This document shows, piece after piece, positions 38,646 through 49,826 of a stretch of DNA of 64,000 nucleotides (position 1 is its first letter; the number at the start of each line of letters is the position of its first letter). The notes beneath the pieces were generated by a model, which saw nothing but the letters and a program-made list of their open reading frames with translations, did no database searches and had not been told where the DNA came from. This DNA comes from Jacaranda mimosifolia (taxonomy: Eukaryota > Streptophyta > Magnoliopsida > Lamiales > Bignoniaceae). The stretch is taken from contig CM032119.1 in the NCBI GenBank assembly GCA_018894105.1, positions 13,099,246-13,163,245 on the forward strand, read 5' to 3'. The translations under genes were made by a program, and so were the position numbers.

Positions 38646-39023
38646 TATAATAGTAATTTTGTAATAAAAATGATTAAATTAAGTGAGTTTGTTAAAATTT
38701 TAAAAATAAATTAGAAATTTCTTACTTTTTTTAAAAGGAACTTATGCGCTCCTAACATTTTATTTAACAACGTATAAAGTCTTTTTCAATGTAATTTATC
38801 AAATACTTTTTAACATTTTATAAATTTTTAAATATCTTATAAGATATTTGAGGTCCTACAAGTTTTGGAGAAAGTGTTTCTCAATTTAATTTCTACTCAA
38901 GTACTACCTGCCATCAATCCCATGTCTTTTATATAATAAGAAAGAGCTCATGTTTTCTTGTACAACTATTGACTAGAATATCCAACTGTACTAGCAAAAA
39001 TGTTTATGTTCAATAAAAAAATT
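38646..39023. other. AT-rich spacer
   Basis: No gene or repeat boundary recognised. Confidence 0.5.
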
Positions 39024-40559
39024 GGTTAATTGGCCTTAATCCCCAAATCCAATTTTATATTTGTATTCAGCCCCCATCCACCTTTTTTTTAGTTTGCACT
39101 TCCTGTTCTAAAGTTCAATTTTAAGTTCACTCCCTGCTTGTGTCAAAAATATTAAAATGCATATGACTTCAATTTGAAACTATAAAATACCCAATATTCT
39201 TTCTATCTTCCAATTTTTTTTCATTTTCCTTTCACGTTTTTCTTTTTTATTTCACGCATTCTCTTTTCATGTTCCTCAATTTCTAAAACTGTCATCGTTG
39301 TTATTCTCCATTTTCTTGTGTAATGCTTTACCTCATCTTTCCAACTTGTCGTCCACCACTGTTGTTGTCCAAGAAAAGAAGACTTTGAGTTTCGATCATA
39401 TTTTCAAAGAATAGGTACTTCATTTTTGCAATAATATATTTTATTTTCATTGAGATTTCATGGTTACGAGTTTGAAAAAAAAATCCTAAAATTTATTTAT
39501 GTTGCCTATCATTTTAGTTAATATATATTAGTTTTGTTTACTAGGACCCTAATTTGATTATCACCTATTTAATTTCACCCATTTCAAATTAGAGAAAATT
39601 CCAATATAATGTTTTTCATACAATCTACAAATGGATATTTATTTTTATTAATAGTTGCCTACATATTTTACAGAGACATGAGAAAGTATATATAAAATTC
39701 AATCATAGGTTTGTTAATAACATCATCATGTTTTAAATTAAATTCAGGAATACTATTTCAATTATAAGTTGTATGAAGGATAAAGTATTTTTATTTTTAT
39801 TTTTATTGTTGATCAAATAAAATTAGCGTTAGGTATGTGTAGTATTTTGTGTAAGTAATCTTGGCACAAAAATTTAAAATTTCAGTATCTCAAACTGTGG
39901 TTCAAGTTCCAGAACCTTGGTTTTTAGACTAATTGTAAGTAAATTATACCAAAAGGCAAGCTTTCAGTACTTCTTATTGTCTTTGTAGTGCCTGAACTTT
40001 AATTATATATGTTAAAATGTTTCACATCTTCTTATTTATACTTATTTTTAGTTATGTGCTTGTTGAATGTATATTTTATATTTTAGAGGATAAAAATGAG
40101 AAAATTATTGTCCTGATTGAGATGGAATTTGTATCAAGCGCATATTGATGTAAAAATTTTGACTGATAAGCATGGTTTATTGTGTTCCAGGGTTGAATGA
40201 TGATGTTTGGATGGTTATTATTTGGATAAATTTAGTTTTTGTATATGGACAGTGAGGTGAATGTTTCATTATTTCAGGCATTCTTGCTGGTGATAACATT
40301 TATTATTTGTGCATTTGGATGATGATGGTGTTTATAATTTATGACGTAATTTGGAAATTTATCTATATAGATATTGGTAATAATATACATGTTATAAGTT
40401 GGTCAAAATGCAGTATATTTCAAGATGTATATAGTATCCATATTTACATAAATAGTACTGGAATAAAAAAAAATGGTACCAAATATAAAAAAACACAAGT
40501 ACAAAAGTGTATAAAAAAACACACTAAATAAGTACAAAACAAGGTGAATTAGTACAAAA

Positions 40560-43500
40560 CTTGAACAATCAAGTACAAAAACTAAAAAATCAGTATTTTT
40601 TCTTGGATTACAATATCATTCTTAGTATATAAAAGAAGTTGAATTTATCTTAATATGGCCATTGCAGCTATCAAATCATGGTTTATGAGTCTTAAGACAG
40701 ATATAGTAATGAGAAGTTCATTGGTTTTTATGGTGGCATCAAAAGAATACGTTTACCTCATACATCAATGATTTACACTAATATGAATAAGAACACAAGC
40801 GTATGGATGTGGTTATTTGTATTTTCAATCATTTACACACGTACTATCATGACCATTACATGATGAAAGCATTATTTTAGTGTATTAGAGGTCTTATGTG
40901 TTGTTTCACTCATCGGATAGAGATAAATTCGGCCAAAAGAAAATTAAGTACAAAAACATGCCAAGTAAGTACAAAACAATGAAAATTTAGTACATTAGAG
41001 ACTTATAGTACCATGCATGAATGGTTTCACACTAATATGATTGAAAGCGCAAGTGGTTGGATGTGGGTGTTTGAGCTCCCAACTATTTCATCACATACTA
41101 TCACTATCATTGCTTTAACAAACTATGAGTTCGCTGTGTTAGGGTATCTTATGTGTTATTCCAAGTATTGAATTGAACCTCATCTCAGCCTTTGAAAAAG
41201 CAAGTACAGAAATATGTATAATAAGTACACAAAATTGGCAAATTAAGTACATAAATGCAGTTTTGGAGTATATAAATGCCAATACTAGATACTTTTTTTG
41301 GATTTTCAGTATTATTCTCAGCACATAAGGGATTGAGTTCAATTCAACCTAATCTGGCCATTGCATGATCATAAGACAATAGCGTATTAGTCCTAGGACC
41401 ATATAGTTATGATAAGTTCAATAGTTTTCAATCGTGATGTAGAGAGGATTCATTTGGCCTAGGCATCAATAGTTTTAACTACTATGAATGAGAGAGCAAG
41501 TGGTTGGATGTGGGTGTTTGAGTTCCCAACCATTTCAATATGCACTATCATGATCATTTCTTCAACAAAATATGAATTTGTCGCGTTAGAGTATCTTCTG
41601 TGTTGTTCTGCGTATCGAATTGAGCCTAATCCCTACCTTTGAAAAAGTAAGTACATAAACACGCATAATAAATATACAACATTAGGCAATTAAGTACATA
41701 AATGCAATTCTTGAGTACACAAAAGCCAATACTGGGTACTTTTTCGCGAATTTTCGATATCATTCTCAACACATAAGGGATTGAGTTTAATTTGGCCTAA
41801 TCTAGTCATTGCATGATCTTAAGACCATGGTGTATCAGTCCTATGACTCATATAGTCATATAAGTTCATTGGTTTGCGATGGTGGTTTCGGGAGGATTTA
41901 TTTAGCTCATGCGTCAATGGTTTATACTATTATGAATGAGAGCGCAAGTAGTTGGATGTGGATGTTTGTGTTTCCAACCATTTTAACACGTACTATCACG
42001 ATTATTTTTTCAACAAACTATAATTTTGTCGTGTTAGGGTATCTTATATGTTGTTCCACATATCGAATTGAGCCTCATCTCGACCTTTGAAAAAGTAAGT
42101 ACAGAAACATGTATAATAAGTACACATTGGCAAATTAAGTGCATAAGTGCAATTCTAGAGTATATAAATGCCAATACTGGGTACTTTTTTGCGGATTTTC
42201 GGTATGATTCTTAACATATAAAGGATTGAGTTCAATTCAACCTGAATTGGCCATTATATGATCATAAGACCATGGCATATTAGTCCTAGGACTCATATAG
42301 TCATGATAAGTTCACTGATTTTTTATGTCGGTGTCGGGAGGATTCATTTGGCTTATACATCAATGGTTTATACTACTATAATTGAGAGCGCAAGTGGTTG
42401 GATGTGGGTGTCTGTGTTTCCAACCATTTCAACACATACTAGCATGATCATTTCTTCAACAAACTATAATTCAGCTGCGTTAAGGTTTCTTATGTGTTGT
42501 TTCACTTATCGAATTGAGCCTCATCTTGGCCTTTGAAAAAGCAAGTACATAAACATGTATAATAAGTACACAACATTGGTAATGTTGTAAATTAAGTACA
42601 CAAACGTAGTTTTGGAGTACATAAATGCCAATACTAGGTACTTTTTCATAGATTTTCGGTATCATTCTCAGCACATAAGGGATTGAGTGCAATTCGACCT
42701 AATTTGGACATTACATTATCATAAAACCATGGCGTATTATTCTTAGGGCCAAGTAGTCATGATAAGTTTGATAGTTTCGATGGTGGTGTTAGAAGGATCC
42801 ATTTAATTCGTGCATCAATAGTTTATATTACTGTGAATGAGAGCGCAAGTAGTTAGATGTGGGTGTTTGTATTCCAAACCATTTCAACACGCACTATCAC
42901 GATTATTTCTTCAACAAACTATGATTTTGCCACGTTAGGATATCTTATGTGTTGTTCCATGTATCGAATTGAGCCTCATCTCAGCTTTTGAAAAAGTAAG
43001 TACAGAAACATGTATAATAGGTTCACAACATCGGCAACTTTAGTACATAAACATAGTTCTGGAGTACATAAATGCCAATACTTGGTACTTTTTTGAGAAT
43101 TTTTAGTATCATTCCCTGCACATAAGGGATTGAGTTCAATTCAACCTAATTTGGCCATTGCATGATCATAAGACCATGCTGTATTAGTCATAAGACTCAT
43201 ATAGTCATGATAAGTTCACTGGTTTGTGATGGTGGTGTCGGAAGGATTCATTTGACTCATGCATCAATGGTTTATACTATTATGAATAAGAGCGCAAGTG
43301 GTTGGTTGTGGGTGTTTGTGTTCCCAACTATTTCAACATGTACTATCATGATCATTTCTTCAATAAACTATGATTTTGTCCCGTTAAGGTATTTTATTTA
43401 TTGTTCTACATATCGAGTTAAGCCTCATCTCAGCCTTTGAAAAAGCAAGTACATAAACATATATAATAAGTATGCAACAGTGGCAAATTAAGTACATAAT

Positions 43501-43720
43501 CACTCAGTTCATCCTAATCTGGTCACTGCATGATCACAAGACCATGGCGTATCATTCTGAGCACATTAGGGATTTCCTGTACCATGTATGAATCGTTTCA
43601 CACTACTATGATGAGAGGCCAAGTGGTTGAATATGGGTGTTTGTGTTCTAAGCCATTTCAACACTTGAGTATCCAAACTATTTCATGAAGAAAATATGAT
43701 TTTATGATTTAGGTATGGTG
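40560..43720. repeat. Tandem array of about 450-bp units
   Basis: A marker motif (GCAAGTGGTTGGATGTGGG type) recurs at about 40796, 41047, 41497, 41941, 42388, 42842, 43293 and 43618. The five central steps are 444-454 bp, while the two outermost steps (251 and 325 bp) are truncated units. A second marker, GTACTTTTTNNGGATTTTC, recurs near 41289, 41737, 42182, 42638 and 43086. Each unit carries several AAGTACA motifs about 20-35 bp apart. Frames of 92-93 codons in three units (41809, 42258, 43162) are similar because the DNA is similar; I cannot match them to a protein family. Confidence 0.92.
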
Positions 43721-45127
43721 TTATATGTAGTTTCACTAGTAATTTGAGACAAATTAGGCATGAAACATTTAAGTGTAGAATCACTTTGATGAAGTATTAA
43801 ATACTGAAGATGGGGTGTTGTTCTTCTAAAATCAAGTATTCTGTTGCAAAAATGAAGTATTATTTTGCTGAAATTAGGTATTACGTTACTAACATAAGGT
43901 ATTATCTTTATGATAAAATAAAAAATACATTTGGACAATAGCTCCATCGTAAACCTTCCCAATAGCTAAAAATGATACTCATTCATGATTCCTTTCACAT
44001 TAAAACGATGGTACAATATGTCCATATCTTACAAAGTATACAACACAAATAATTATATAAAAATTCTCCAATTAAAATACAATATAATCCAAATACTTCA
44101 ACTTAACATGTTCTCCAAGCAAGGATGAATTTAGCAGCTATCATAAGCACGTGTACATGGTCTATTTCTAATCCATCTTCTTTTAAGTCTTTGTCTTCTT
44201 TGCATCCTCTTTTTTCCTAATTGAAGAGAAATAAAATCAATCAAGATATTATTTTATAAGTAATGAAAAATAGTAATGCAAGTACAAATATATAAAACGG
44301 TAAACAAATCCATCTTCATATCAATTTGCACTAAATGGTAAAAAAGTGACTTTTACTCAATAGAAGCACAACCTTACTTGCAAAGCATTGTATCAGTTTG
44401 CAATGTGTTCAATCATCTTGTTCTACACAAATAATTTATGTAAATCCAACTATGTAAATCCACAACACACAATTTATTATTATCAATCATCTCAAAACAC
44501 CTATAGCTACTAATGTGCAGGTTGAGTAGAAGTATTGAAGTATCAGAGTGGAAATACTAAATTGAACTAATCTGGTATTAATGAGTGAACTATTAAGTAT
44601 GATAATGTATAAATAAAGTATCTTATTAAGAAGAAAGAACATATAATAATTAGTTACTAATCAAAACACATCGGAAATATAACAAAGAATTGATGCAATA
44701 CTAACATGAAAATATGAAGAAACTTACCAATAAATATAATAAATTTTCCTTCCATATCTTTCCGGTTCATTTTTTTGGACAACCATCATATCAACATTGC
44801 CTATTTTAAGCAAAATATGCAATCAAATCATATTCAAAATGTCATTATTAGTTTCCAAAATGACATACGTCTTCTTATGTGGAGTGAAATATTGCAATTT
44901 ATTGAGCTCAGAACTAATTCTAGGTCATTTTTTCTCAATCTAAAACAATAACTCTATCAAACTCATACCTTCATAAATTGACAAAATATAGAGTTTCCTA
45001 TTGTACACACAACTTTCTAATAGCTAAGTTTTAGCATCTTGGCCACTCGAAGACATTTTTGTTAAGCTCAAACTCATGAAGTCTTACCTTTTTCCACATA
45101 ATGTTACACGATAAAGCAGCAATAAAT

Positions 45128-45330
45128 GGCTAAAGATCTTCCTAATGAACCAATTTGAGAATAGCGAAAAACAAAAAGAAAAAAAACGATCTTACCTGCT
45201 GTTCGCGAGAGAGAGCCGCAGTGATAAAGAGGCCAAGGATCTTCCCACTGAACCAATTTGAGAATGGCGAAAAAAAGGGGGAAAAATGATCCTACCTATT
45301 GTTTGCGGGAAAGAGCCGACGGGAGAGAAG
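45128..45330. repeat. Tandem duplication, about 103-bp period
   Basis: GATCTTCCTAATGAACCAAT near 45135 is repeated as GATCTTCCCACTGAACCAAT near 45238, with the following AGAATAGCGAAA / AGAATGGCGAAA and GATCYTACCT blocks. Confidence 0.85.
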
Positions 45331-45998
45331 AAAGAATGAAAGAGAAGGAATAATGTCAAATGAACAGAAAGAAAAAGAAGAAAAAATAAAGTTTTGAGGG
45401 ATTTTTTGGTCAAAACAAATGCATGGGTAGTCAACTCAAAACATAAAATTGAATTGGGGAATTGAAACTAAAAAAAAAAAAGGATGGATGGGAGTCTGAA
45501 CACAAAAGTGAAAGTGGGTTTGGGTATTTATAAATAAGATGCCCAATACCCAAAGCCATATTTGTCCCATTCTACTCATTTTTTTTTTTTTTTTTTTTTT
45601 TTTTGTCAAGTTGTCCTATTCTACTTCAATACAAGATTGACTTAATTGTTTTTTTTTTTTTTTTTAAATTCTGCTTCTAACCGTCAAATTTGTTTATTTT
45701 AATTTCCATGATTCAAAACAAACATATATATATATATATATATATACTAGTGAGGTGTGGTGCCTGTTTCACTACTTAAATAATTTAATTTTAAAAAATA
45801 ATAACCTAATTCTATACCTGATAAAAATTTATTTTTATATGGGTAGATTATATAATATTTTTTATGTTAAAACGTTTATTTTGAAATTAATTTTTAAAGA
45901 ATTAAATAAAGATAAGAGCAAATGAAAGTTTTATTTAATTTGATAGTTTTCCATTCTAACTTATTTAAAAACAGACACACAGAATATATTAAAAAGAA

Positions 45999-46162
45999 CT
46001 ATTGACATATTGACAAAGGAAACCCCAGTTTCAATAGCAATATGGTGATTGTCTTGACAGCTTTGCTCGGTGCATTGATATGTGCTCCTGGGCTAAACTC
46101 AACTTCCATTCCAAGAACTGTTTGCCTTGTTATCTTCTGATTAAACTTGAACAAGTAATCAC
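45999..46162 (-). pseudogene. Coding-like terminal exon fragment, unidentified
   Basis: After a putative acceptor (CTAAG/GTGAT) the minus strand stays open for 54 codons: DYLFKFNQKITRQTVLGMEV, then EFSPGAHINAPSKAVKTIT, to a TAG at 45999. Composition and the flanking acceptor look exon-like. I do not recognise the source gene. It lies downstream of and in the same orientation as the thylakoid protein exons, so it may be another captured fragment, or 3' sequence carried along with them. Confidence 0.45.
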
Positions 46163-46479
46163 CTTAGTTTCTGATTGCAATAGATTATGTAAGTTTGACT
46201 TAGTAAAATGAACTAAGATATAAGAATCCTGGATCAGAACTTGTATTTGCTAATACTAATGACGCCTCATATTTTACATAGGTATAATAGCTAAAAAAGA
46301 GAATAGATATAATAGCTTCAGCAATAATAATAAAGCCTTAATATCACGCCTCTGAATTGCTGTACAAAATCGTTTTTCTGACACCAATCGAGGTAAGAAG
46401 CATGGTGATTCCCTCAAAAAATTTCTTCTAAGGAACACCTGTAGTAGCTGTAGAGAAACATCTCAGTTTTGCAGAGATT

Positions 46480-47544
46480 TTATTTTACCTCCGAGCAATT
46501 ATTTGCACCCACTGTTTCTCTTAAGCAGGCTGAAATAGCCGTAACAGCAGCTTCAATAGATGCATCTTCTCCCTGCTTAATATAATGTCTTATCAGTATA
46601 ATTCTTGCAAATGAAAGTATTTCATGACACAATTACTAAAATGACCAAGAATTGTAACCTTTTCTTTCCAATAAAATATGTTCCCATATTTCCTTGCTAA
46701 TTGGCTCCAAAAGCTACGAGGGATGTCTAAATCCACTGAAGCCCCAATGTTGAAGTTCAGTATATTTCCTGATTACATACAGTGTATACATAACAGGTAA
46801 GTCGAGAATCTAGCTAGTTGAAGAAGAGAGCACTTATTTTACACCAATACCAAAGGTGAGATCAACAACAAATAAAATTGTATTATCATCTACTTACCAG
46901 AAATCTTTGATTGCTAACCCTGCAGAGAAAACAAAAGACAATCTCTTATTACATTCTTGACATCAAAAGGAATCAGAAAGTCGAACACACAGTAGCAGCC
47001 ATACCAGGCATATCAGGATAATTCTGAGCTAAAACTCTCAACTTATATCCTGTCTCCTTTTCTAGGGCAGCAATTTCCTGCGCAATTCTCTTCTCCTGCA
47101 GATCTAGGTTTTAAGTCTTATGATACTATCTTCAACTTGCATCTTTACCTGTATAATACTACATTGTATGATAGAATATGACACTTGATAGTACCGTATA
47201 ACCTGAAAAACAGGGTCTCTACGTGCAATAGTTTCATGTACGCTCTTCAGTAGAAAAGGGGAAGGCGTAACAAAGTTGATCAAGGATAAACTGTCCATTT
47301 GTTGATTATTCTTCAATGTTGTATAACAAGGACTCAAAATATCATCTTTAGATGCTGCTCAGGTGTAAGAGATTGCAGAATCTTCTCCAGTTACACCAAA
47401 TTTCTCAGACATTTTCATGTAACAATCAAGAACAACCAACCTGGCCGTCGGACAGGAATCCAGTAACATCAATTACAGTACTGAATTCTTTAGGCAGCAA
47501 TTCTGGCTTTTTCACCCCATCCTTTTCCTCAGCAAATCCCCCTC
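46480..47544 (-). pseudogene. Thylakoid lumenal 15.0 kDa protein 2 gene fragment (five exons)
   Basis: Five exons with GT/AG borders: 47544-47441, 47095-47005, 46919-46851, 46768-46659, 46572-46480. Joined, they read about 154 codons in one phase-consistent frame: GGFAEEKDGVKKPELLPKEF, VIDVTGFLSDGQ, EKRIAQEIAALEKETGYKL, LAIKDFW, IGASVDLDIPRSFWSQLA, GEDASIEAAVTAISACLRE. This matches my knowledge of the plant nuclear-encoded chloroplast lumen protein (Arabidopsis At5g52970 type), whose role is poorly defined. The transit-peptide exon is missing, so the piece begins at the mature region. One TAA in exon 3, right after DFW, probably from CAA, is the only stop before the terminal TAA at 46480. The first intron contains a foreign coding-like piece (47203-47437). 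It is interpreted as captured by a Helitron; a decayed native gene is less likely given its neighbours. Confidence 0.85.
47203..47437 (-). pseudogene. Coding-like fragment inside the first intron of the lumen-protein fragment
   Basis: The minus frame reads LDCYMKMSEKFGVTGEDSAI, a TGA, then KDDILSPCYTTLKNNQQMD, SLSLINFVTPSPFLLKSVHE and TIARRDPVFQ, followed by GTTATA, a plausible splice donor. Apart from the one TGA it is open for about 78 codons with a protein-like composition, unlike intron sequence. It starts almost at the exon border at 47441. The source protein is not recognised. It is best read as a separate captured exon. Confidence 0.5.
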
Positions 47545-47699
47545 CTACAAAGTTTAATCGTTGTCTTTATCATCCGCAATCTAATTAAAGTTAAAAATCC
47601 TACGCTGAGCTTGTTTAGGAGCATTTAGAATATCATAGCTCAGAATGAGTTAATTGAAGTTGTGAAAGCAAACACAGAGGGAAGAGTACTAACATGGGA

Positions 47700-48278
47700 T
47701 GCCAGAAGGATTCATCTGCAGGGGCAGAATTTAGAAATTTACATAAAAATGAGCAAGAAACAAGATCCTGCAGTTCCATTATGAGAGAAGTATAAAAGAT
47801 GTCAATAAATAACAACTTGAGAAAACAATATAGAATCACAAGTTTGTACATTCAAACAATAGGAAAATATAGGACAAATTTTGATACCTCATAAGAGAGA
47901 TTTGAGGATGTGAAAAAAACAATTCAGGAGGAATCTGACTGAAATCTCGGCCTCAATCCTCATAGGCAACTGTCTACTTTCAGTACTAAACCTGCCATTA
48001 TTGTTATTTTTGTCTATGACAATATCATCCTTTTTTGAAGGTGATAATGTGGTTTCAACTTCAGTTTCCATCTCAACAGATGACAAAGATGATGAGGACG
48101 ATGATCTTACTGCCCTCCTTAATCCTTCACCACTAATTTCACCCTCCTCTACTCTAATTTTCTTTACTTCCTGTTGTTCCTTCTCTTCCTGTTCACTTTG
48201 CTCACTCTCTTCAATGCGCAACCTCTTCCCATTTGTCTCTTCCTCCTTGGTCTCATCTTCCTCTTCAAGTGTCTCCAA
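47700..48278 (-). pseudogene. F-box protein SKIP31-type gene fragment (two exons)
   Basis: The exon 48278-47888 encodes an acidic N-terminal part (METLEEEDETKEEETNGKRL, then GEISGEGLRR and SSSSSSLSSVEMETEVETT), followed by PMRIEAEIS and the F-box start. The F-box motif QIPPEL is in another frame: a lost base puts it out of phase and an extra T in a T7 run restores FFHILK, after which two bases are missing. A GT donor (47887) and AG acceptor lead to exon 47767-47700, DLVSCSFLCKFLNSAPADES and FW, the next F-box helix. The match is to the plant SKIP31 family (SCF ubiquitin ligase substrate receptors). Everything after the F-box is absent and the homology ends near 47700. It is non-functional. 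Capture is inferred from its position between fragments of unrelated genes. Confidence 0.8.
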
Positions 48279-49237
48279 GTTTTACTGCAACACATTATTA
48301 TACAAGAGTTACCTGAACGGACCAACAGTTTGTATCGTAAAAAAGAAAATCTATAAATTTATGAAAGAATTGTGATTTATAATGAAGACAACGCAAAGAT
48401 CCAATTCTCGAAAAACAAAGCAAATAAGATTCACTTAATGCATACACAGATAGATATATAAATCGAACTTTAGGATTCAATATAGAAAATATCAGATAAG
48501 CTAAAACACACATAGTTGTCAGAAAAGAAAAACACTTCTAGAAAACATGATCCTAGTATACATAATAAATAGCTGAACAACCATGTATGCTAGATGAGAG
48601 TACATAACTTCTTGTGATGCCAGCATATATAGTTACAATAAAGTAAGATTAAGGAATTTTAATTTCAGACAATTTATATGTCCAATAAAACATATGCAAC
48701 ATCTCTTTGACTATTTTGCAGAAAATTAATCTTAAAAAAATGTATGCATCCAGGTTCACATCAAATTTTCAAATTTCATGCTGATGTATACTACAAATTT
48801 GATTTTTAGATGCATTAAAATAAATCTTAAGCCCAAAAATATGATCTTCACCTTTAGCACATCAATTCAGAGAAATATTAAAACAACAAAAAGGTCAAAC
48901 TTGAAAAAGGAAAAAGTGTAATTTCAACCCACCAAACCCATCATAATCCAACTAAATCAAACGACAATAAACATCTAAACATCCCCAAATAAAACACATA
49001 AAAATTTGCAAAACATATATCAGAAAGAAAAAAATCGCAAACAAATCCATATAAATTATAAGTCATATATACCTAATCGTAGAGTTCAAATAGAACTTCA
49101 GATTCGAGGAAATGGGCTAAGACCAAACGATCGACTGTTACATTCAAATACTATGGGAATCACACGCTAAAACACATCAATTTATATACACGAACCGGCA
49201 CAAATTATACAGACCCACATATTGGCACGCCCAAAAT

Positions 49238-49330
49238 AAGCTACGCACCCTATCTTCGCTTGTAATCCGAATTTCATTCTCATCAATCGGTGTCTCCACC
49301 TTTGGCTTCTCCACCTTCTCGTACCATCAT
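49238..49330 (-). pseudogene. Alba-domain protein (rpp25-like) gene fragment, first exon
   Basis: The minus strand reads Y-EKVEKPKVETPIDENEIRI, then TSEDRVRS, the highly conserved N-terminus of plant Alba proteins of the long (RGG-tailed, rpp25-like) class, which bind DNA or RNA. The ATG region near 49330 (ATGATGGTACGAG) has lost about two bases relative to the family, putting the start out of frame. Homology fades at about 49238 after VRS and no later Alba exon is seen. The pyrimidine-rich sequence at 49340-49640 upstream could be its 5' leader. It is a fragment, not a gene. Confidence 0.75.
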
Positions 49331-49826
49331 GCTCTATACAAAATCAATTTAAAAAAATCAGTAATCCACACAAAAATATAAGGATTGTCTTTGCAATAAT
49401 AATGATCCGCCGCTCCATTGCAGCCCGTAGCCCCTACCTTTTCTATGAAATCTAAGAATCCCCAACTTCCAGTCGCTCCTTTTCAAATCCTTTTTATGTC
49501 CAAATGAACCCGATGAAACCAAAACAGAAGGGGAAAAAAAAAAAGAAAAAAAAAAGGAAGAAGAGCAGCAGAAGCAGGTGGCTGCCTCGGTGGGGCACAA
49601 CGAACACAACAACAAAAGGGGAGGAAGAGGAAAGTCCAAAAGAAAGCCAAAAAAAAAGGAGAGAAAATGGGGTTCGCTGGTTCAAATGTTACTGTAGCAG
49701 AGGCGATTGCCTCTTATATAATAGTAGTAATATATAAACCCAATTCAAATACCGGTTTTTCTATTACAAATTTGCAATAGTAGCTACTCACCTCATTCAA
49801 TATAAGAGTTAACTGAAATTCTTACA

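Larger units (their letters stand above)
39024..45551. mobile_element. Candidate 6.5-kb TIR element (MULE-like)
   Basis: The first about 110 bp (GGTTAATTGGCCTTAAT...CCCCCATCCACC...AGTTT...TTCAATTTTA) are mirrored by the complement of the last about 130 bp before 45551 (GGGTATTGGGCATCTTAT...CTCCCATCCATCC...AGTTT...TTCAATTTTA). The start resembles the MULE terminus at 26698. No transposase was recognised and no convincing 9-bp duplication was found, so the class is inferred. The interior is dominated by a tandem array (40560-43720). Confidence 0.6.
45747..49740 (-). mobile_element. Probable non-autonomous Helitron carrying host gene fragments
   Basis: On the minus strand the sequence ends GGCACCACACCTCACTAG at 45747 and is followed by T. 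CTAG next to T, preceded by this kind of sequence, fits the CTRR end of plant Helitrons. The other end is less certain; TATATTACTACTATTATATA near 49720 resembles Helitron 5' subterminal sequence, but the TC terminus was not fixed. The 3' hairpin is weak, and a 6-bp perfect hairpin (AGAGGC-GATT-GCCTCT) lies near 49700. The strongest evidence is content: exons and introns of at least three unrelated plant genes in one orientation, as in gene-capturing Helitrons. No Rep/helicase is present. A Pack-MULE was considered, but no TIRs were seen. Confidence 0.6.

Noticed and set aside
41809..43440. Three similar 92-93-codon frames in the tandem array, possibly a repeated small gene
   Set aside because: The similarity follows the DNA repeats, the other units have stops in the same frame, and no protein family or start context supports translation.
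48001..48375. Serine-rich open frame on the plus strand (124 codons)
   Set aside because: It is antisense to the acidic, serine-rich F-box gene fragment on the minus strand; its composition is that of a mirrored frame.
49494..49685. Hydrophobic minus-strand frame that could be a transit or signal peptide for the lumen-protein fragment
   Set aside because: It comes from a pyrimidine-rich tract (long T/C runs), lies upstream of unrelated Alba and F-box fragments, and is not followed by a splice structure linking it to the lumen-protein exons.
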